Below, one piece after another: positions 1 to 8,202 of a stretch of DNA of 64,000 nt (the stretch's first letter is position 1; every line of letters starts with the position of its first letter). The notes under the pieces are model-generated. The model was not told where the DNA came from. It did not search any database and saw nothing but the letters and a program-made list of their open reading frames with translations. The DNA lies in assembly GCA_047624005.1 (NCBI GenBank), contig JBLHPE010000002.1, positions 24,207 to 88,206 of the forward strand, written 5' to 3'. The position numbers were made by a program, and so were the translations under genes. The DNA is from Ascidiaceihabitans sp047624005 (GTDB lineage Bacteria > Pseudomonadota > Alphaproteobacteria > Rhodobacterales > Rhodobacteraceae).

Positions 1-699
1 TTTCGCTGTCGCATCACGTGCGCCCATTAGGTAGACGCCCAGATACTTGCGGGCTGCTGTCAGATCACGCGGGTCTTCTTCAACCGTGCGGATCAGGTCG
101 CGTGCCTTGTCTTGGAAGGCGTTGAGCTTCAGTTCCATTTTGCGATCACCTGAGCGCAGCATGGCGTCGGACATTTCGCCCAAGTATTTCTCGGCCTTAT
201 CGACGACACTGGCAACGCGGTCTTGTTGGTGCGTGTCTATGCCTTCCATGCCTTTGGATTTTAACGGATCGATACCGAAGGCAGCAATGTGCAGGCCAGC
301 GGCTGCAATGCCGTAAAGGAGTGGCGCAACAAGGCCAGGTTCAGAACGGTAGGCGGCAAAGGCGATGCCAACCCCTGTGAGTACGCTCGAGATCATCTTG
401 CGGGGTAGGGCGGGGCGACGTGCAACTTTACGGGCATTGAATTCCGCTTCCGCCGTTAGTCCGCCACGCAACAACCATGCGGCCAAAGTCAGCATCGCGG
501 TAGAGATCAGGGCAACTGTCAGCGCAATGGCCCCGTCGTTCAGTGCCATAAACACCATTGGAATTGCGGGGATGAACAACACGTTTGATCGCGCGCCAAC
601 AGGATCAACACGGGCCTTCGCGTAGGCACCGTCGGATGTTGATTCATTGTCAGCGTCAGTTCCGTCAGAGCTGAACTTGCCACCAAATTTCTGCGCCAT
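1..699 (-). CDS. XpaC-like (5-bromo-4-chloroindolyl phosphate hydrolysis family) membrane protein, C-terminus cut by window edge
   Basis: The reading frame opens with ATG at 699 and stays open to position 1, so the C-terminus lies outside the window. The N-terminus (MAQKFGGKFS) is followed by an Asp/Ser-rich hydrophilic stretch, two hydrophobic helices around residues 40-65 and one or two more near residues 85-105. A soluble, charged helical part follows. This matches the XpaC family, often found beside TelA (toxic anion resistance) genes; its biochemical role is poorly known. The ribosome binding site (GGAGG) lies inside the end of the upstream 29-codon ORF, only 3 bases separate that stop from this start, and translational coupling is likely. 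Family assignment is from remembered similarity, so moderate. Confidence 0.72.
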   Translation of the reverse strand, partial: MAQKFGGKFSSDGTDADNESTSDGAYAKARVDPVGARSNVLFIPAIPMVFMALNDGAIALTVALISTAMLTLAAWLLRGGLTAEAEFNARKVARRPALPRKMISSVLTGVGIAFAAYRSEPGLVAPLLYGIAAAGLHIAAFGIDPLKSKGMEGIDTHQQDRVASVVDKAEKYLGEMSDAMLRSGDRKMELKLNAFQDKARDLIRTVEEDPRDLTAARKYLGVYLMGARDATAK

Positions 700-702
700 G
701 TT

Positions 703-792
703 TTATAGGCCTCCGAGCCAGCCGGTGGTCACACCAAACATCAACACAATCAGTGCAGCGTAGGCGATCTTTTGAAACGATTTCGGTCCCAT
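703..792 (-). CDS. 29-residue single-helix membrane peptide between terC and xpaC
   Basis: A short ORF too small for usual gene calls. ATG at 792 is preceded by AAGGGGG at a good distance. The product starts MGPKSFQKIAYAALI, continues with a hydrophobic helix (LIVLMFGVTTGWLGGL) and ends in Gly-Gly-Leu. It has a positive N-terminus (Lys4, Lys8), so the C-terminus should face outward. It lies 57 bases after terC and 3 bases before the XpaC-like gene, in the same direction, so it is probably the middle gene of an operon and a partner of one of the two membrane proteins. Function unknown; I infer a membrane-embedded accessory subunit. Confidence 0.6.
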   Translation of the reverse strand: MGPKSFQKIAYAALIVLMFGVTTGWLGGL

Positions 793-849
793 ATGTCCCC
801 CTTGGACAGGATTTAATAACGATACGGTTTTTATCAATGCAATGCCAGT

Positions 850-1668
850 TTAACGCTTTTGGCCCGTGCGACGTTCTGCATTCAGCTTGCGTGAGTAGCC
901 TGATTGAATGACTTCAACCGCGACCAATACCAGTACCGAGAAGTAGAAGGTTGTTTTGGACATTGGGATCACTTCGTAACCGAAGAACCGTAGGGCCAAT
1001 GCATTGTCGTGCATCGCGTGTGCAGCTGCTTGGCCCGCTTCGCCGATAAGGACGACGCCGACGATCAGTAGGATGAATAGGCCAAGGACCTCGTACATGC
1101 GGTTTGCCTCGAGAAAGCGCGTAACACCGTCGGCAAGGACAAGCATTGCAAGACCGGACAGGATGATCGCGGTGGCGAGGATCGGGAAGACGTCGGTGAT
1201 GGCAAGGGCGGACAGGACCGAGTCGAACGAGAAGATCAGGTTCATAATCACAATCATAACAACGACTTGTTTCGCGGATTTGCCAGATTTGTGTTCCACA
1301 TCGGTATCAAGGTGTTCGATGGACAGCATGTGACCGATTTCTTTCACCGCTGTGTACATGATGAAAATACCGCCCACGATAAAAACGCAGGTGGCAAAGT
1401 TGATGCCGCCGGTGATGATGCCTTCCCATTCAAAGACATAGAAGGGTTCGGCCATCGCATCGATCAATCGGATCATAACGAACAGCAAAACAACCCGTAA
1501 GGCGACAGCAATAATGATCCCCCAACGACGCACGGTGGCTTGGAGCGCAACAGGTGCACGTTGGCTTTCGATGCTGATATAAAGCAAGTTATCAAAGCCT
1601 AAAACGGCCTGCAAAAAGCAAAGCATCAGCAAATTGCCAATATTTTCGAGTGTCATTAGATCAGTCAT
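850..1668 (-). CDS. TerC family integral membrane protein
   Basis: 272 residues, about seven to nine transmembrane helices. The two family hallmarks are visible: an acidic motif in an early helix (GFDNLLY, near residue 25) and a second in the middle (SFDSVLSAL, near residue 150). TerC proteins are linked to tellurium resistance and, in recent work on the family, to metal ion export linked to membrane-protein metalation. I chose the ATG at 1668 because GGGG sits 6 bases before it; an in-frame ATG four codons upstream (1680) lacks such a site. The 57-base gap and shared direction suggest an operon with the microprotein and XpaC-like gene that follow. Confidence 0.88.
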   Translation of the reverse strand: MTDLMTLENIGNLLMLCFLQAVLGFDNLLYISIESQRAPVALQATVRRWGIIIAVALRVVLLFVMIRLIDAMAEPFYVFEWEGIITGGINFATCVFIVGGIFIMYTAVKEIGHMLSIEHLDTDVEHKSGKSAKQVVVMIVIMNLIFSFDSVLSALAITDVFPILATAIILSGLAMLVLADGVTRFLEANRMYEVLGLFILLIVGVVLIGEAGQAAAHAMHDNALALRFFGYEVIPMSKTTFYFSVLVLVAVEVIQSGYSRKLNAERRTGQKR

Positions 1669-1782
1669 AGCAATCCCCATGCGTCAATCACGCGCCAATT
1701 TTGACGCCTTTTAGCGCATAAGGTGGGTTTGTAACAATTGCTAAGCTGAACCTTTAGGGGGAAATTACGTTATTTCGCCCCT

Positions 1783-2973
1783 TTAGCGCTTGTTTGGACC
1801 TTTGGGTTTGCCAAATGACTTACCAGTTGGCCTGCCTGATGGCTTGCCTGCGGATGGACCACTTGGGCGACCAAATGTCTTTCCCGCTGGTTTACCGGTT
1901 GGCTTTCCTGTCGGTCTTCCACCTGGTTTGCCTGTTGGACGCCCTGTAGATTTTCCGAAATTCTTACCGTCCGAGCGGCCTTCCAAAAAGTCGTCCTCGT
2001 ATTTGTCGGGACGGCCATGTTGCTTGCCAAATGTCTTTGTCGCACCTTTGCCGCGTCCAACCGGACCAGCGTTGGCGTTGGCTTTACGATCCGCTTCGGA
2101 CCGCGCCATGTTGCGCGTGCGTCCTTGTTCGGAAGGCTTGCGCGAAATGGGTTCTTTGCGTTCACCTTTTGCGCCACGTTTGACGGTTGTTGGCTTCGCT
2201 GTTTCATCAGCGGCACCTGCATCAAGGCCCAACTGGTCGCGCATGATCTTACGGCGGATTTCGTCAACTTCGCCCGGCTTAATTTCGCCCAGCTGAAATG
2301 GACCGTAACTGACGCGGATCAAACGGTTCACGCTTAGGCCAACGTCTTGCATCGCGCGGCGAATCTCGCGGTTTTTACCTTCGCGCAGGCCAACAGTTAG
2401 CCAAGCATTCGCGCCTTGTTGGCGATCAATCGTAACCTGCATGGCCTGATATTTCTCACCGTCAACGATGACGCCATTGCGCAAAGGCGCAAATGTATCC
2501 TCGGAGGGGCGGCCATTCACGCGCACACGGTAGCGGCGGAGCCAGCCAGTAGATGGAAGTTCAAGCTTGCGTTTGATCCCACCGTCGTTGGTGAGCAACA
2601 ATAAGCCTTCGGAATTAATGTCGAGCCGTCCAATGGCCAGAACACGCGGCAAATCGTCAGGCATCTCGTCATAGATAGTCTTGCGGCCCTTTTCGTCACG
2701 ATCAGATGTGACCAGACCAGCGGGCTTGTGATAAAGCCACAGGCGCGGCGCATCGGGTTCGCCAACGGGTTTGCCATCAACAGTGATGACGTCGTTGGCC
2801 GTGACGTTGATCGCGGCGCGTTCAACCTTCGCGCCGTTCATGTAAATGCGGCCCGCCTCGATCATACGTTCAATCTCACGACGGCTGGCAACACCAGCAC
2901 GTGCGAGGACTTTGGCGATGCGGTCACCCGTTGGGGCACCTGCGGGCTTGGAATCTTTTTGATCTTTTGTCAT
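1783..2973 (-). CDS. rluB: 23S rRNA pseudouridine synthase (RluB/RsuA family) with long basic tail
   Basis: 396 residues. An S4 RNA-binding domain occupies about residues 18-65 (RIAKVLARAGVASRREIE). The catalytic motif GRLDINSEGLLLLTNDG carries the nucleophilic Asp near residue 118, and the RuvC-like family motif KNREIRRAM follows near residue 200. RluB makes pseudouridine 2605 of 23S rRNA in E. coli. The conserved enzyme ends near residue 245; the remaining 150 residues are a low-complexity Gly/Lys/Arg/Pro tail made of GRPTGKP-like repeats, longer than in E. coli (291 residues). Such tails occur in several alphaproteobacterial RluB proteins and probably bind RNA. It is divergent from tadA. 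Confidence 0.9.
   Translation of the reverse strand: MTKDQKDSKPAGAPTGDRIAKVLARAGVASRREIERMIEAGRIYMNGAKVERAAINVTANDVITVDGKPVGEPDAPRLWLYHKPAGLVTSDRDEKGRKTIYDEMPDDLPRVLAIGRLDINSEGLLLLTNDGGIKRKLELPSTGWLRRYRVRVNGRPSEDTFAPLRNGVIVDGEKYQAMQVTIDRQQGANAWLTVGLREGKNREIRRAMQDVGLSVNRLIRVSYGPFQLGEIKPGEVDEIRRKIMRDQLGLDAGAADETAKPTTVKRGAKGERKEPISRKPSEQGRTRNMARSEADRKANANAGPVGRGKGATKTFGKQHGRPDKYEDDFLEGRSDGKNFGKSTGRPTGKPGGRPTGKPTGKPAGKTFGRPSGPSAGKPSGRPTGKSFGKPKGPNKR
1786..1965 (-). repeat. In-frame degenerate repeat encoding GRPTGKP-type units at the RluB C-terminus
   Basis: The last 60 codons of rluB are built from short imperfect units such as GRPTGKP, GKPTGKP, GRPSG and GKSFGKPKG. The repetition is visible in the DNA as recurring ggcctgcctg / ggtttgcctg blocks. 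It creates long overlapping open frames on both strands that are not genes. Confidence 0.75.
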
Positions 2974-3055
2974 TCGCCCGCTCTAGACTATCCAGCTGAC
3001 TTGCGAAAGCCCAAGCCTGCTTGCCAAAATACCTATTTTGGTGGCATTTGGGGCA

Positions 3056-3511
3056 ATGGTTTTTAAGTCTTTCATGTCAGAGGCGCTGATTGAGGCGCAA
3101 GCCGCAGCTGATCGGGGCGAAGTGCCCGTCGGCGCGGTGATTGTGGATGGCAATGGTCAGGTCGTCGCGTCGGCAGGCAATCGCACCCGTGAATTGAACG
3201 ACCCTACAGCCCACGCCGAAGTTCTGGCGATCCGTGCCGCCTGTGCTGCGTTGGGCGCAGAACGCCTGAATGGGTGCGATCTTTATGTGACGCTTGAGCC
3301 ATGCCCGATGTGCGCTGCCGCCATCAGCAATGCGCGTATTGCGCGGCTGTATTACGGGGCAAGCGATCCGAAATCTGGCGGGGTAGAGCAGGGCGCGCGG
3401 GTGTTTTCCCATGCCCAGTGCCATCACGCCCCAGAGGTTTATGATGGAATAGACGCCGCCCCTGCGCAGGAATTGTTGCGTGATTTCTTTCAGGGACGGC
3501 GAAAAGCTTAG
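3056..3511 (+). CDS. tadA: tRNA-specific adenosine deaminase TadA
   Basis: 151 residues. Converts adenosine 34 to inosine in the anticodon of tRNA-Arg(ACG), needed for decoding. The zinc site is complete: HAEVLAIRAA (His and catalytic Glu, near residue 56) and PCPMCAAAI (two Cys, near residue 86). GEVPVGAVIV near residue 20 is typical of the family. I chose ATG 3056, which gives the usual N-terminus MVFKSFMSEAL; an upstream ATG at 3038 and a downstream one at 3074 are possible. The stop overlaps the stop of the convergent hydrolase gene by 4 bases. Confidence 0.93.
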   Translation: MVFKSFMSEALIEAQAAADRGEVPVGAVIVDGNGQVVASAGNRTRELNDPTAHAEVLAIRAACAALGAERLNGCDLYVTLEPCPMCAAAISNARIARLYYGASDPKSGGVEQGARVFSHAQCHHAPEVYDGIDAAPAQELLRDFFQGRRKA

Positions 3512-4200
3512 AAGCTGATGGGTTTCATTACTTCGGGTTCAATGACGTTCACACTTGGCAGGCCATCGGCCAACACTTGCGCGGATTGTTCCAGCATCGG
3601 CATCGTTTTGTAGTGACATGGAATCACTGTCTTAAAGTCAAAGTAACGTTTGGCAGCATATGCAGCCTCTGCCATGCCCATTGTAAAGTGACCGCCTGCG
3701 CTTAGGATTCCAATGTCAGGTTTGTAGAAATCCCCGATCCAATCCATGTCAGCCATGATCCCAGTGTCGCCAGAGACGTAGATGCAGTGCCCTTCGCCCC
3801 AGATGATGAACCCAGATTCGGTTCCCATATAAAGGCGCTTGTCACCTTCCATAATTGTTGATGAATGCGACGCAGGTACCATCGAAATTTGCACAGTCCC
3901 ACGTGTGATTGTGCCTCCCATGTTGAAGGCATCGCCTTCAATCGCCCCTTGTTCATGCAAATGCTGCGCCAGTTCGTACATGCCAGACAGCGGCGCGTTC
4001 AGTTGTTTGGAAATCTCGACAACATCAGCGACGTGATCAAAGTGGGCGTGGGTCACCAGGATATCGGTCCCGCCAGCCAACGCTGCCTCGTGTTGATCCG
4101 CTGCCAGCATTGGATTGCCCGTAAGCCACGGATCAATCAACAGCACTTGGTCTTCTATTTCGATTCGAAAGCTGCCGTGGCCAAGCCAGATGATGTTCAT
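3508..4200 (-). CDS. UPF0173-type metal-dependent hydrolase (metallo-beta-lactamase fold)
   Basis: 230 residues. It opens MNIIWLGHGSFRIE, has the metal-binding signature THAHFDHVADV near residue 60 (HxHxDH), a later metal-binding Asp in SGDTGIMADM and a terminal His in PCHYKTMPML. This is the UPF0173/YtkL group of the metallo-beta-lactamase fold, whose substrate is unknown. A longer frame opens 47 codons upstream, but only this start matches the family N-terminus. A VOC-family gene lies just upstream on the same strand and may be cotranscribed. Confidence 0.88.
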   Translation of the reverse strand: MNIIWLGHGSFRIEIEDQVLLIDPWLTGNPMLAADQHEAALAGGTDILVTHAHFDHVADVVEISKQLNAPLSGMYELAQHLHEQGAIEGDAFNMGGTITRGTVQISMVPASHSSTIMEGDKRLYMGTESGFIIWGEGHCIYVSGDTGIMADMDWIGDFYKPDIGILSAGGHFTMGMAEAAYAAKRYFDFKTVIPCHYKTMPMLEQSAQVLADGLPSVNVIEPEVMKPISF

Positions 4201-4234
4201 ATTGGTTCCTAATGTTAGTGATAGAGAAGGTGGT

Positions 4235-4642
4235 TTATGCGTCGACCTGATGGACCTCGATGATATTTCCATCAGGGTCGTAGAAAAAGATTTGATGCCA
4301 TTCCTTGGCGGCCGTGTGCCCAAAATCGGAATATTGCACACCTTTTACCTCAAGATGCGCCTTAAACGCTTCGATGTCATCGGTGCGATACGCGATATGT
4401 CCGCGTTCAACCGGATTAACCGCGTGCCCAGTCTTGAACCCGATGCTTAGGTCCTTTTGCGCGATATGTGTTTGAACAGCCCCGTCTGTGCGAAACGCCA
4501 GTTGCCCCGCATAGCCTTTGTTTTTTTCTTGTTTGGGGATGTCTTCGCTGACCGCAGGCAGTTGCAGAATATCATTGTAAAACGCATCTAACCGACTGAC
4601 ATTTTCGCTGCTAAAACTCACATGGTGTAGGGTCAATTTCAT
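4235..4642 (-). CDS. VOC family (glyoxalase/bleomycin resistance fold) protein
   Basis: 135 residues with the paired beta-alpha-beta-beta-beta modules of the vicinal oxygen chelate fold. Candidate metal ligands are His6/His7 (LTLHHVSF) near the start, His in ERGHIAYRTDDIEAF in the middle and Glu in DPDGNIIEVHQ at the end. Members include glyoxalase I, dioxygenases and antibiotic-binding proteins; the sequence does not say which. It precedes the UPF0173 hydrolase on the same strand with a 34-base gap. Confidence 0.8.
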   Translation of the reverse strand: MKLTLHHVSFSSENVSRLDAFYNDILQLPAVSEDIPKQEKNKGYAGQLAFRTDGAVQTHIAQKDLSIGFKTGHAVNPVERGHIAYRTDDIEAFKAHLEVKGVQYSDFGHTAAKEWHQIFFYDPDGNIIEVHQVDA

Positions 4643-4759
4643 CTCGTCACTCCGCTGACTGTGTTACAGTGAATAGGCCACAAAGTGATTGGGCCGTCCA
4701 GAGGGTTGCGAGGGCGCTTGAGTGGGGGTAAACCGCACTTAAGCAGATAAGGGACACCC

Positions 4760-5047
4760 ATGTCGATTGATCCAAGCACAGCCGCCCGCGTCGCCAAATT
4801 GGCGCGTATTAAAGTTGAAGATGACGCGTTGCCTGCACTGGCCGCTGAATTCAACACGATCCTCGGCTTTATTGAGCAGTTGAACGAGGTTGATGTTGAA
4901 GGTGTTGAGCCGATGACATCGGTGACGCCGCAGCGTTTGAAACGCCGCGCTGATGTGGTGACGGATGGGTCGCAACAAAAGGCTGTGTTGAAGAATTCAC
5001 CAGATGCGCGTGAAGGTTTCTTTGCTGTGCCTAAGGTTATGGAGTGA
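4760..5047 (+). CDS. gatC: Asp-tRNA(Asn)/Glu-tRNA(Gln) amidotransferase subunit C
   Basis: 95 residues, the usual length. GatC wraps around GatA and helps it assemble with GatB; the complex turns mischarged Glu-tRNA(Gln) or Asp-tRNA(Asn) into the correct species. The family pattern is clear: VAKLARIKVEDDAL at residue 10, then FNTILGFIEQLNEVD and VEPMTSVTPQRLK. The start is preceded by AAGGGACACCC. gatA follows after 64 bases; gatB is not in this window, as is common in alphaproteobacteria. Confidence 0.95.
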   Translation: MSIDPSTAARVAKLARIKVEDDALPALAAEFNTILGFIEQLNEVDVEGVEPMTSVTPQRLKRRADVVTDGSQQKAVLKNSPDAREGFFAVPKVME

Positions 5048-5111
5048 GCAGCTTCTAAACGAAGTGCTTGTGCGGCGTTCTGCGCCACGTCCGATTTGAG
5101 AAAGATAAAAT

Positions 5112-6593
5112 ATGACCAATCTGAACACCCTTGGCTTAGCTGAAGCCCGTGACGCGCTTCGCGCTGGTTCCACCACATCCAAAGAACTGACCGAGGCTTG
5201 TTTGAAAGCCATCGACGGCGCAGGCGCGTTGAACGCCTTCGTGCACCATACGCCAGAAATCGCGATGACCCAAGCCGCGGCTGCTGATGCCCGTATTGCT
5301 GCGGGTGATGCGCCTGCGATGTGTGGTCTGCCGATTGGGATCAAGGATTTGTTCTGCACCAAAGGTGTCCCGTCCCAAGCCGGTTCGCGCATCTTGGAAG
5401 GTTTCCTGCCAGAGTATGAATCCACAGTCTCTGGCAATCTACTGGACAGCGGCGCGGTTATGCTGGGCAAGCTGAACATGGATGAATTCGCGATGGGATC
5501 GTCCAACGAAACATCTGTCTATGGCAATGTGATTAATCCATGGAAAGTCGATGATCGCGATCTGACACCGGGTGGATCCTCCGGTGGGTCTGCCGCTGCT
5601 GTTGCTGCTGACCTTTGCCTTGCGGCGACTGGCACTGACACGGGCGGATCGATCCGCCAGCCTGCCGCGTTCACTGGAACGGTTGGGATCAAGCCAACAT
5701 ACGGCCGTTGCTCACGTTGGGGTGTGGTCGCATTTGCCTCCTCCCTCGATCAAGCAGGTCCCATGACCAAATCCGTGCGCGATGCGGCGATCATGTTGGA
5801 AACCATGTGTGGGTATGACCCAAAGGACAGCACCAGCGCCGATCTGGCCGTGCCGAACTTTGAGGCAATGATGACGGGCGACATTCGGGGCAAGAAGATT
5901 GGCCTGCCCAAAGAATACCGCATGGATGGCATGCCCGAAGAGATCGAAAAGCTATGGGCCAACGGGGCCGATATGTTGCGCGATGCAGGGGCCGAGATCG
6001 TCGATATCTCCCTGCCACACACCAAATACGCACTGCCTGCTTACTATGTAATTGCGCCTGCGGAGGCGTCATCAAACCTTGCCCGCTATGATGGTGTGCG
6101 CTACGGCCACCGCGCCAAACTGGATGAAGGCGACGGCATCACAGAGATGTACGAGAAAACCCGCGCCGAAGGCTTCGGTCCAGAGGTGCAGCGCCGTGTG
6201 ATGATCGGGACATATGTGTTGTCCGCTGGATTCTACGACGCCTATTACAACCGTGCGCGTCGGGTCCGGACCTTGATCAAGAAAGATTTCGAGGACGTGT
6301 TTGCGGCTGGGGTTGATGCAATTTTGACACCTGCGACACCCACATCAGCCTTTGGCTTGGGCGAAATGACCGATGTTGATCCGGTGCAGATGTACCTGAA
6401 CGATGTGTTTACTGTGACTGTTAACATGGCGGGCCTGCCCGGTATATCTGTCCCAGCAGGGCTAGATTCCAAAGGTTTGCCAATGGGTCTGCAACTTATC
6501 GGACGTCCATGGGAAGAAGGCGATTTGCTGTCTTCCGCTTATGCTTTGGAAAAGGCCGCAGGGTTTGTAGCCAAACCGACCAAATGGTGGTAA
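5112..6593 (+). CDS. gatA: Asp-tRNA(Asn)/Glu-tRNA(Gln) amidotransferase subunit A
   Basis: 493 residues, full length. GatA hydrolyses glutamine and supplies ammonia to GatB. The amidase signature with the Ser-cisSer-Lys triad is present: Lys in GIKDLFCTKG (near residue 78), the cis-Ser and nucleophile Ser in TPGGSSGGSAAAVAADL (near 155) and TGTDTGGSIRQPA. The C-terminus (AAGFVAKPTKWW) is typical. It forms an operon with gatC. Confidence 0.96.
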   Translation: MTNLNTLGLAEARDALRAGSTTSKELTEACLKAIDGAGALNAFVHHTPEIAMTQAAAADARIAAGDAPAMCGLPIGIKDLFCTKGVPSQAGSRILEGFLPEYESTVSGNLLDSGAVMLGKLNMDEFAMGSSNETSVYGNVINPWKVDDRDLTPGGSSGGSAAAVAADLCLAATGTDTGGSIRQPAAFTGTVGIKPTYGRCSRWGVVAFASSLDQAGPMTKSVRDAAIMLETMCGYDPKDSTSADLAVPNFEAMMTGDIRGKKIGLPKEYRMDGMPEEIEKLWANGADMLRDAGAEIVDISLPHTKYALPAYYVIAPAEASSNLARYDGVRYGHRAKLDEGDGITEMYEKTRAEGFGPEVQRRVMIGTYVLSAGFYDAYYNRARRVRTLIKKDFEDVFAAGVDAILTPATPTSAFGLGEMTDVDPVQMYLNDVFTVTVNMAGLPGISVPAGLDSKGLPMGLQLIGRPWEEGDLLSSAYALEKAAGFVAKPTKWW

Positions 6594-6652
6594 ATCTGCG
6601 AAAAGAGCAGCGCATATAAGCGAACCGCACAAGCGAATTGAAGGCAGATAAT

Positions 6653-7465
6653 ATGACGACGATCCGATTGACATTGATGGCTGGGGCACTGGGTGCTTTG
6701 GCTGCTTGCCAACCCGCACTTCCCGAAAGCGGTGCAGGGGCACCAGGGCGCGGCGTTGGATTTGATACATCTGCTGCTGCGCGTGCCAAGTTGGATGCGC
6801 CACTGACCGTTCAGTCCCAAATTTTGCCGTCTAGCAATGCGCAAAACCAAGCAACCCAAGCGCGGCCTCCGCTGCCCATTGCGCAACCCGCCGCTCAATC
6901 TACACTTACTCCTGCGCAAGTCGCGTTAGCGACACCTGCGCCGCAAATCCTACCAACCGCTTCTGCGACCACGGCAGTACCAAGTAGTGGGGCGATCAGC
7001 ACGGGTCCACGGACCTCGGTCGTCGGTGGGCGCAACGTTGTGAATGCCAGCCCCTCTAATCCTGCACCATTGGCTGTGAACAACGCAGGCATCTCGGACG
7101 AGAATGATTTTGGGGCCGTGTCAGGGCGTCAATCGATCGAAAGCGATAAGGCGCGTATCGCAGCCAACCGCGCGCGATATGCCGTCGTTCAACCCACCGC
7201 ATTGCCAAGCCGCAGCGGCACACAGCAACCTAACGTGGTGGCCTATGCTCTTGAAACCAAGCACCCGCGTGGCACCCAAGTTCACCGCCGCCTTGGGTTT
7301 TCGTCCGCTGCTAAGACCAGCCGTAATTGCGCAGTATATAGCACCGCAGATGAGGCGCAGATCGACTTCCTTGGGCGCGGTGGCCCAAGCAAAGATCGCC
7401 TAGCGCTTGATCCTGATGGTGATGGGTATGCCTGCGGATGGAACCCGTCCAAATATCGCGGGTGA
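6653..7465 (+). CDS. Lipoprotein with a C-terminal excalibur-like calcium-binding motif
   Basis: 270 residues. ATG 6653 begins a lipoprotein signal peptide (MTTIRLTLMAGALGALAAC) with lipobox LAAC, so Cys19 is the likely lipidated residue. A long Ala/Pro/Gln-rich linker follows to about residue 190. The C-terminal 50 residues resemble the excalibur domain: a Cys in RNCAVYSTADEAQ and the loop DPDGDGYACGW, a DxDxDG calcium-binding pattern with a second Cys. It probably sits on a cell-envelope membrane. The next gene, an N-acetylmuramoyl amidase, overlaps its stop, which supports a cell-wall role. Confidence 0.75.
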   Translation: MTTIRLTLMAGALGALAACQPALPESGAGAPGRGVGFDTSAAARAKLDAPLTVQSQILPSSNAQNQATQARPPLPIAQPAAQSTLTPAQVALATPAPQILPTASATTAVPSSGAISTGPRTSVVGGRNVVNASPSNPAPLAVNNAGISDENDFGAVSGRQSIESDKARIAANRARYAVVQPTALPSRSGTQQPNVVAYALETKHPRGTQVHRRLGFSSAAKTSRNCAVYSTADEAQIDFLGRGGPSKDRLALDPDGDGYACGWNPSKYRG

Positions 7466-8097
7466 TCCGGCAAAGACCTTCTCCAAATTGTGGGCGACGT
7501 CGTGATGGCCTGCGGCCCACACTGATTGTAATTCACTATACTGCTATGACATCGGCAGAGGCGGCGATTGAACGATTGTGCGATCCAATCGCCGAGGTCT
7601 CGGCCCATTATGTGATCGCCAACACGGGCGAAATTACGCAATTGGTTCCTGAAGATATGCGGGCATGGCATGCAGGCGCTGGGCGTTGGCACGGACAAGA
7701 CGACATTAATTCGCGCTCTATCGGGATCGAGTTGGACAATGACAGCAGCCACCCTTTTTCGGAACGGCTGATGCACAGCTTAGAAACCTTGCTGGAACAG
7801 ATTATGGACCGCTGGAATATCCCACCTGAAGGGGTGATCGGCCATTCCGATTTTGCGCCAGGGCGAAAAGTTGATCCAGGCCCGCGCTTTGATTGGGCAC
7901 GGCTCGCCAGACAAGATTTAGCGGCAAAGTCACCGCCCAAAGGCTGCTCGGCGGATGATTTTACGACATTGGCAGGAAGCGCAGGTTACGACACTACGGT
8001 TGCACCTGATGACTTGCTTCAAGCCGTTCGCTTGCGCTGGAACCAATCAGCCACTGGCCCGCTTTCACAAAACGACCATGTTGTCCTAAAAGCTTAA
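7462..8097 (+). CDS. N-acetylmuramoyl-L-alanine amidase (Amidase_2 / AmpD type)
   Basis: 211 residues from the GTG at 7462, whose first bases overlap the TGA of the preceding lipoprotein gene (GTGA). An ATG at 7438 would add eight residues. The zinc ligands of the AmpD family can be seen: His in LIVIHYTAM near residue 25, His in the GVIGHSDFAPGRKVDPGP block near residue 130 with Asp nearby, and the N-terminal RPSPNCGRRRDG. It cleaves the amide between N-acetylmuramic acid and the stem peptide. No signal peptide is seen, so a cytoplasmic anhydro-muropeptide recycling role is likely. Confidence 0.88.
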   Translation: MIRQRPSPNCGRRRDGLRPTLIVIHYTAMTSAEAAIERLCDPIAEVSAHYVIANTGEITQLVPEDMRAWHAGAGRWHGQDDINSRSIGIELDNDSSHPFSERLMHSLETLLEQIMDRWNIPPEGVIGHSDFAPGRKVDPGPRFDWARLARQDLAAKSPPKGCSADDFTTLAGSAGYDTTVAPDDLLQAVRLRWNQSATGPLSQNDHVVLKA

Positions 8098-8168
8098 ACT
8101 TGACTTCTCTTGGCGGAAAATATCCCTGCCAGAGGCTCCCGAACTCACATCGAACACAAACCCGCCCA

Positions 8169-8197
8169 TTGACCCGAGCCACAACAACACGCAAAAG
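8169..8197 (+). promoter_or_regulatory. Probable promoter of rnpB
   Basis: TTGACC (8169-8174), a 17-base spacer and CAAAAG (8192-8197) sit 6-8 bases before the first paired base of the RNase P RNA. A strong -35 and weak -10 are common at stable RNA promoters of this group. Prediction from spacing only. Confidence 0.45.
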
Positions 8198-8202
8198 GCC
8201 CG

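Noticed and set aside
1770..2296. Long open frames on both strands inside rluB
   Set aside because: They arise from the repeat-rich tail of rluB; the translated products are low-complexity and lack start signals.
4235..4642. VOC gene as methylmalonyl-CoA epimerase
   Set aside because: It is far from the mutase locus and the sequence shows only the general VOC fold; no epimerase-specific motif was recognised.
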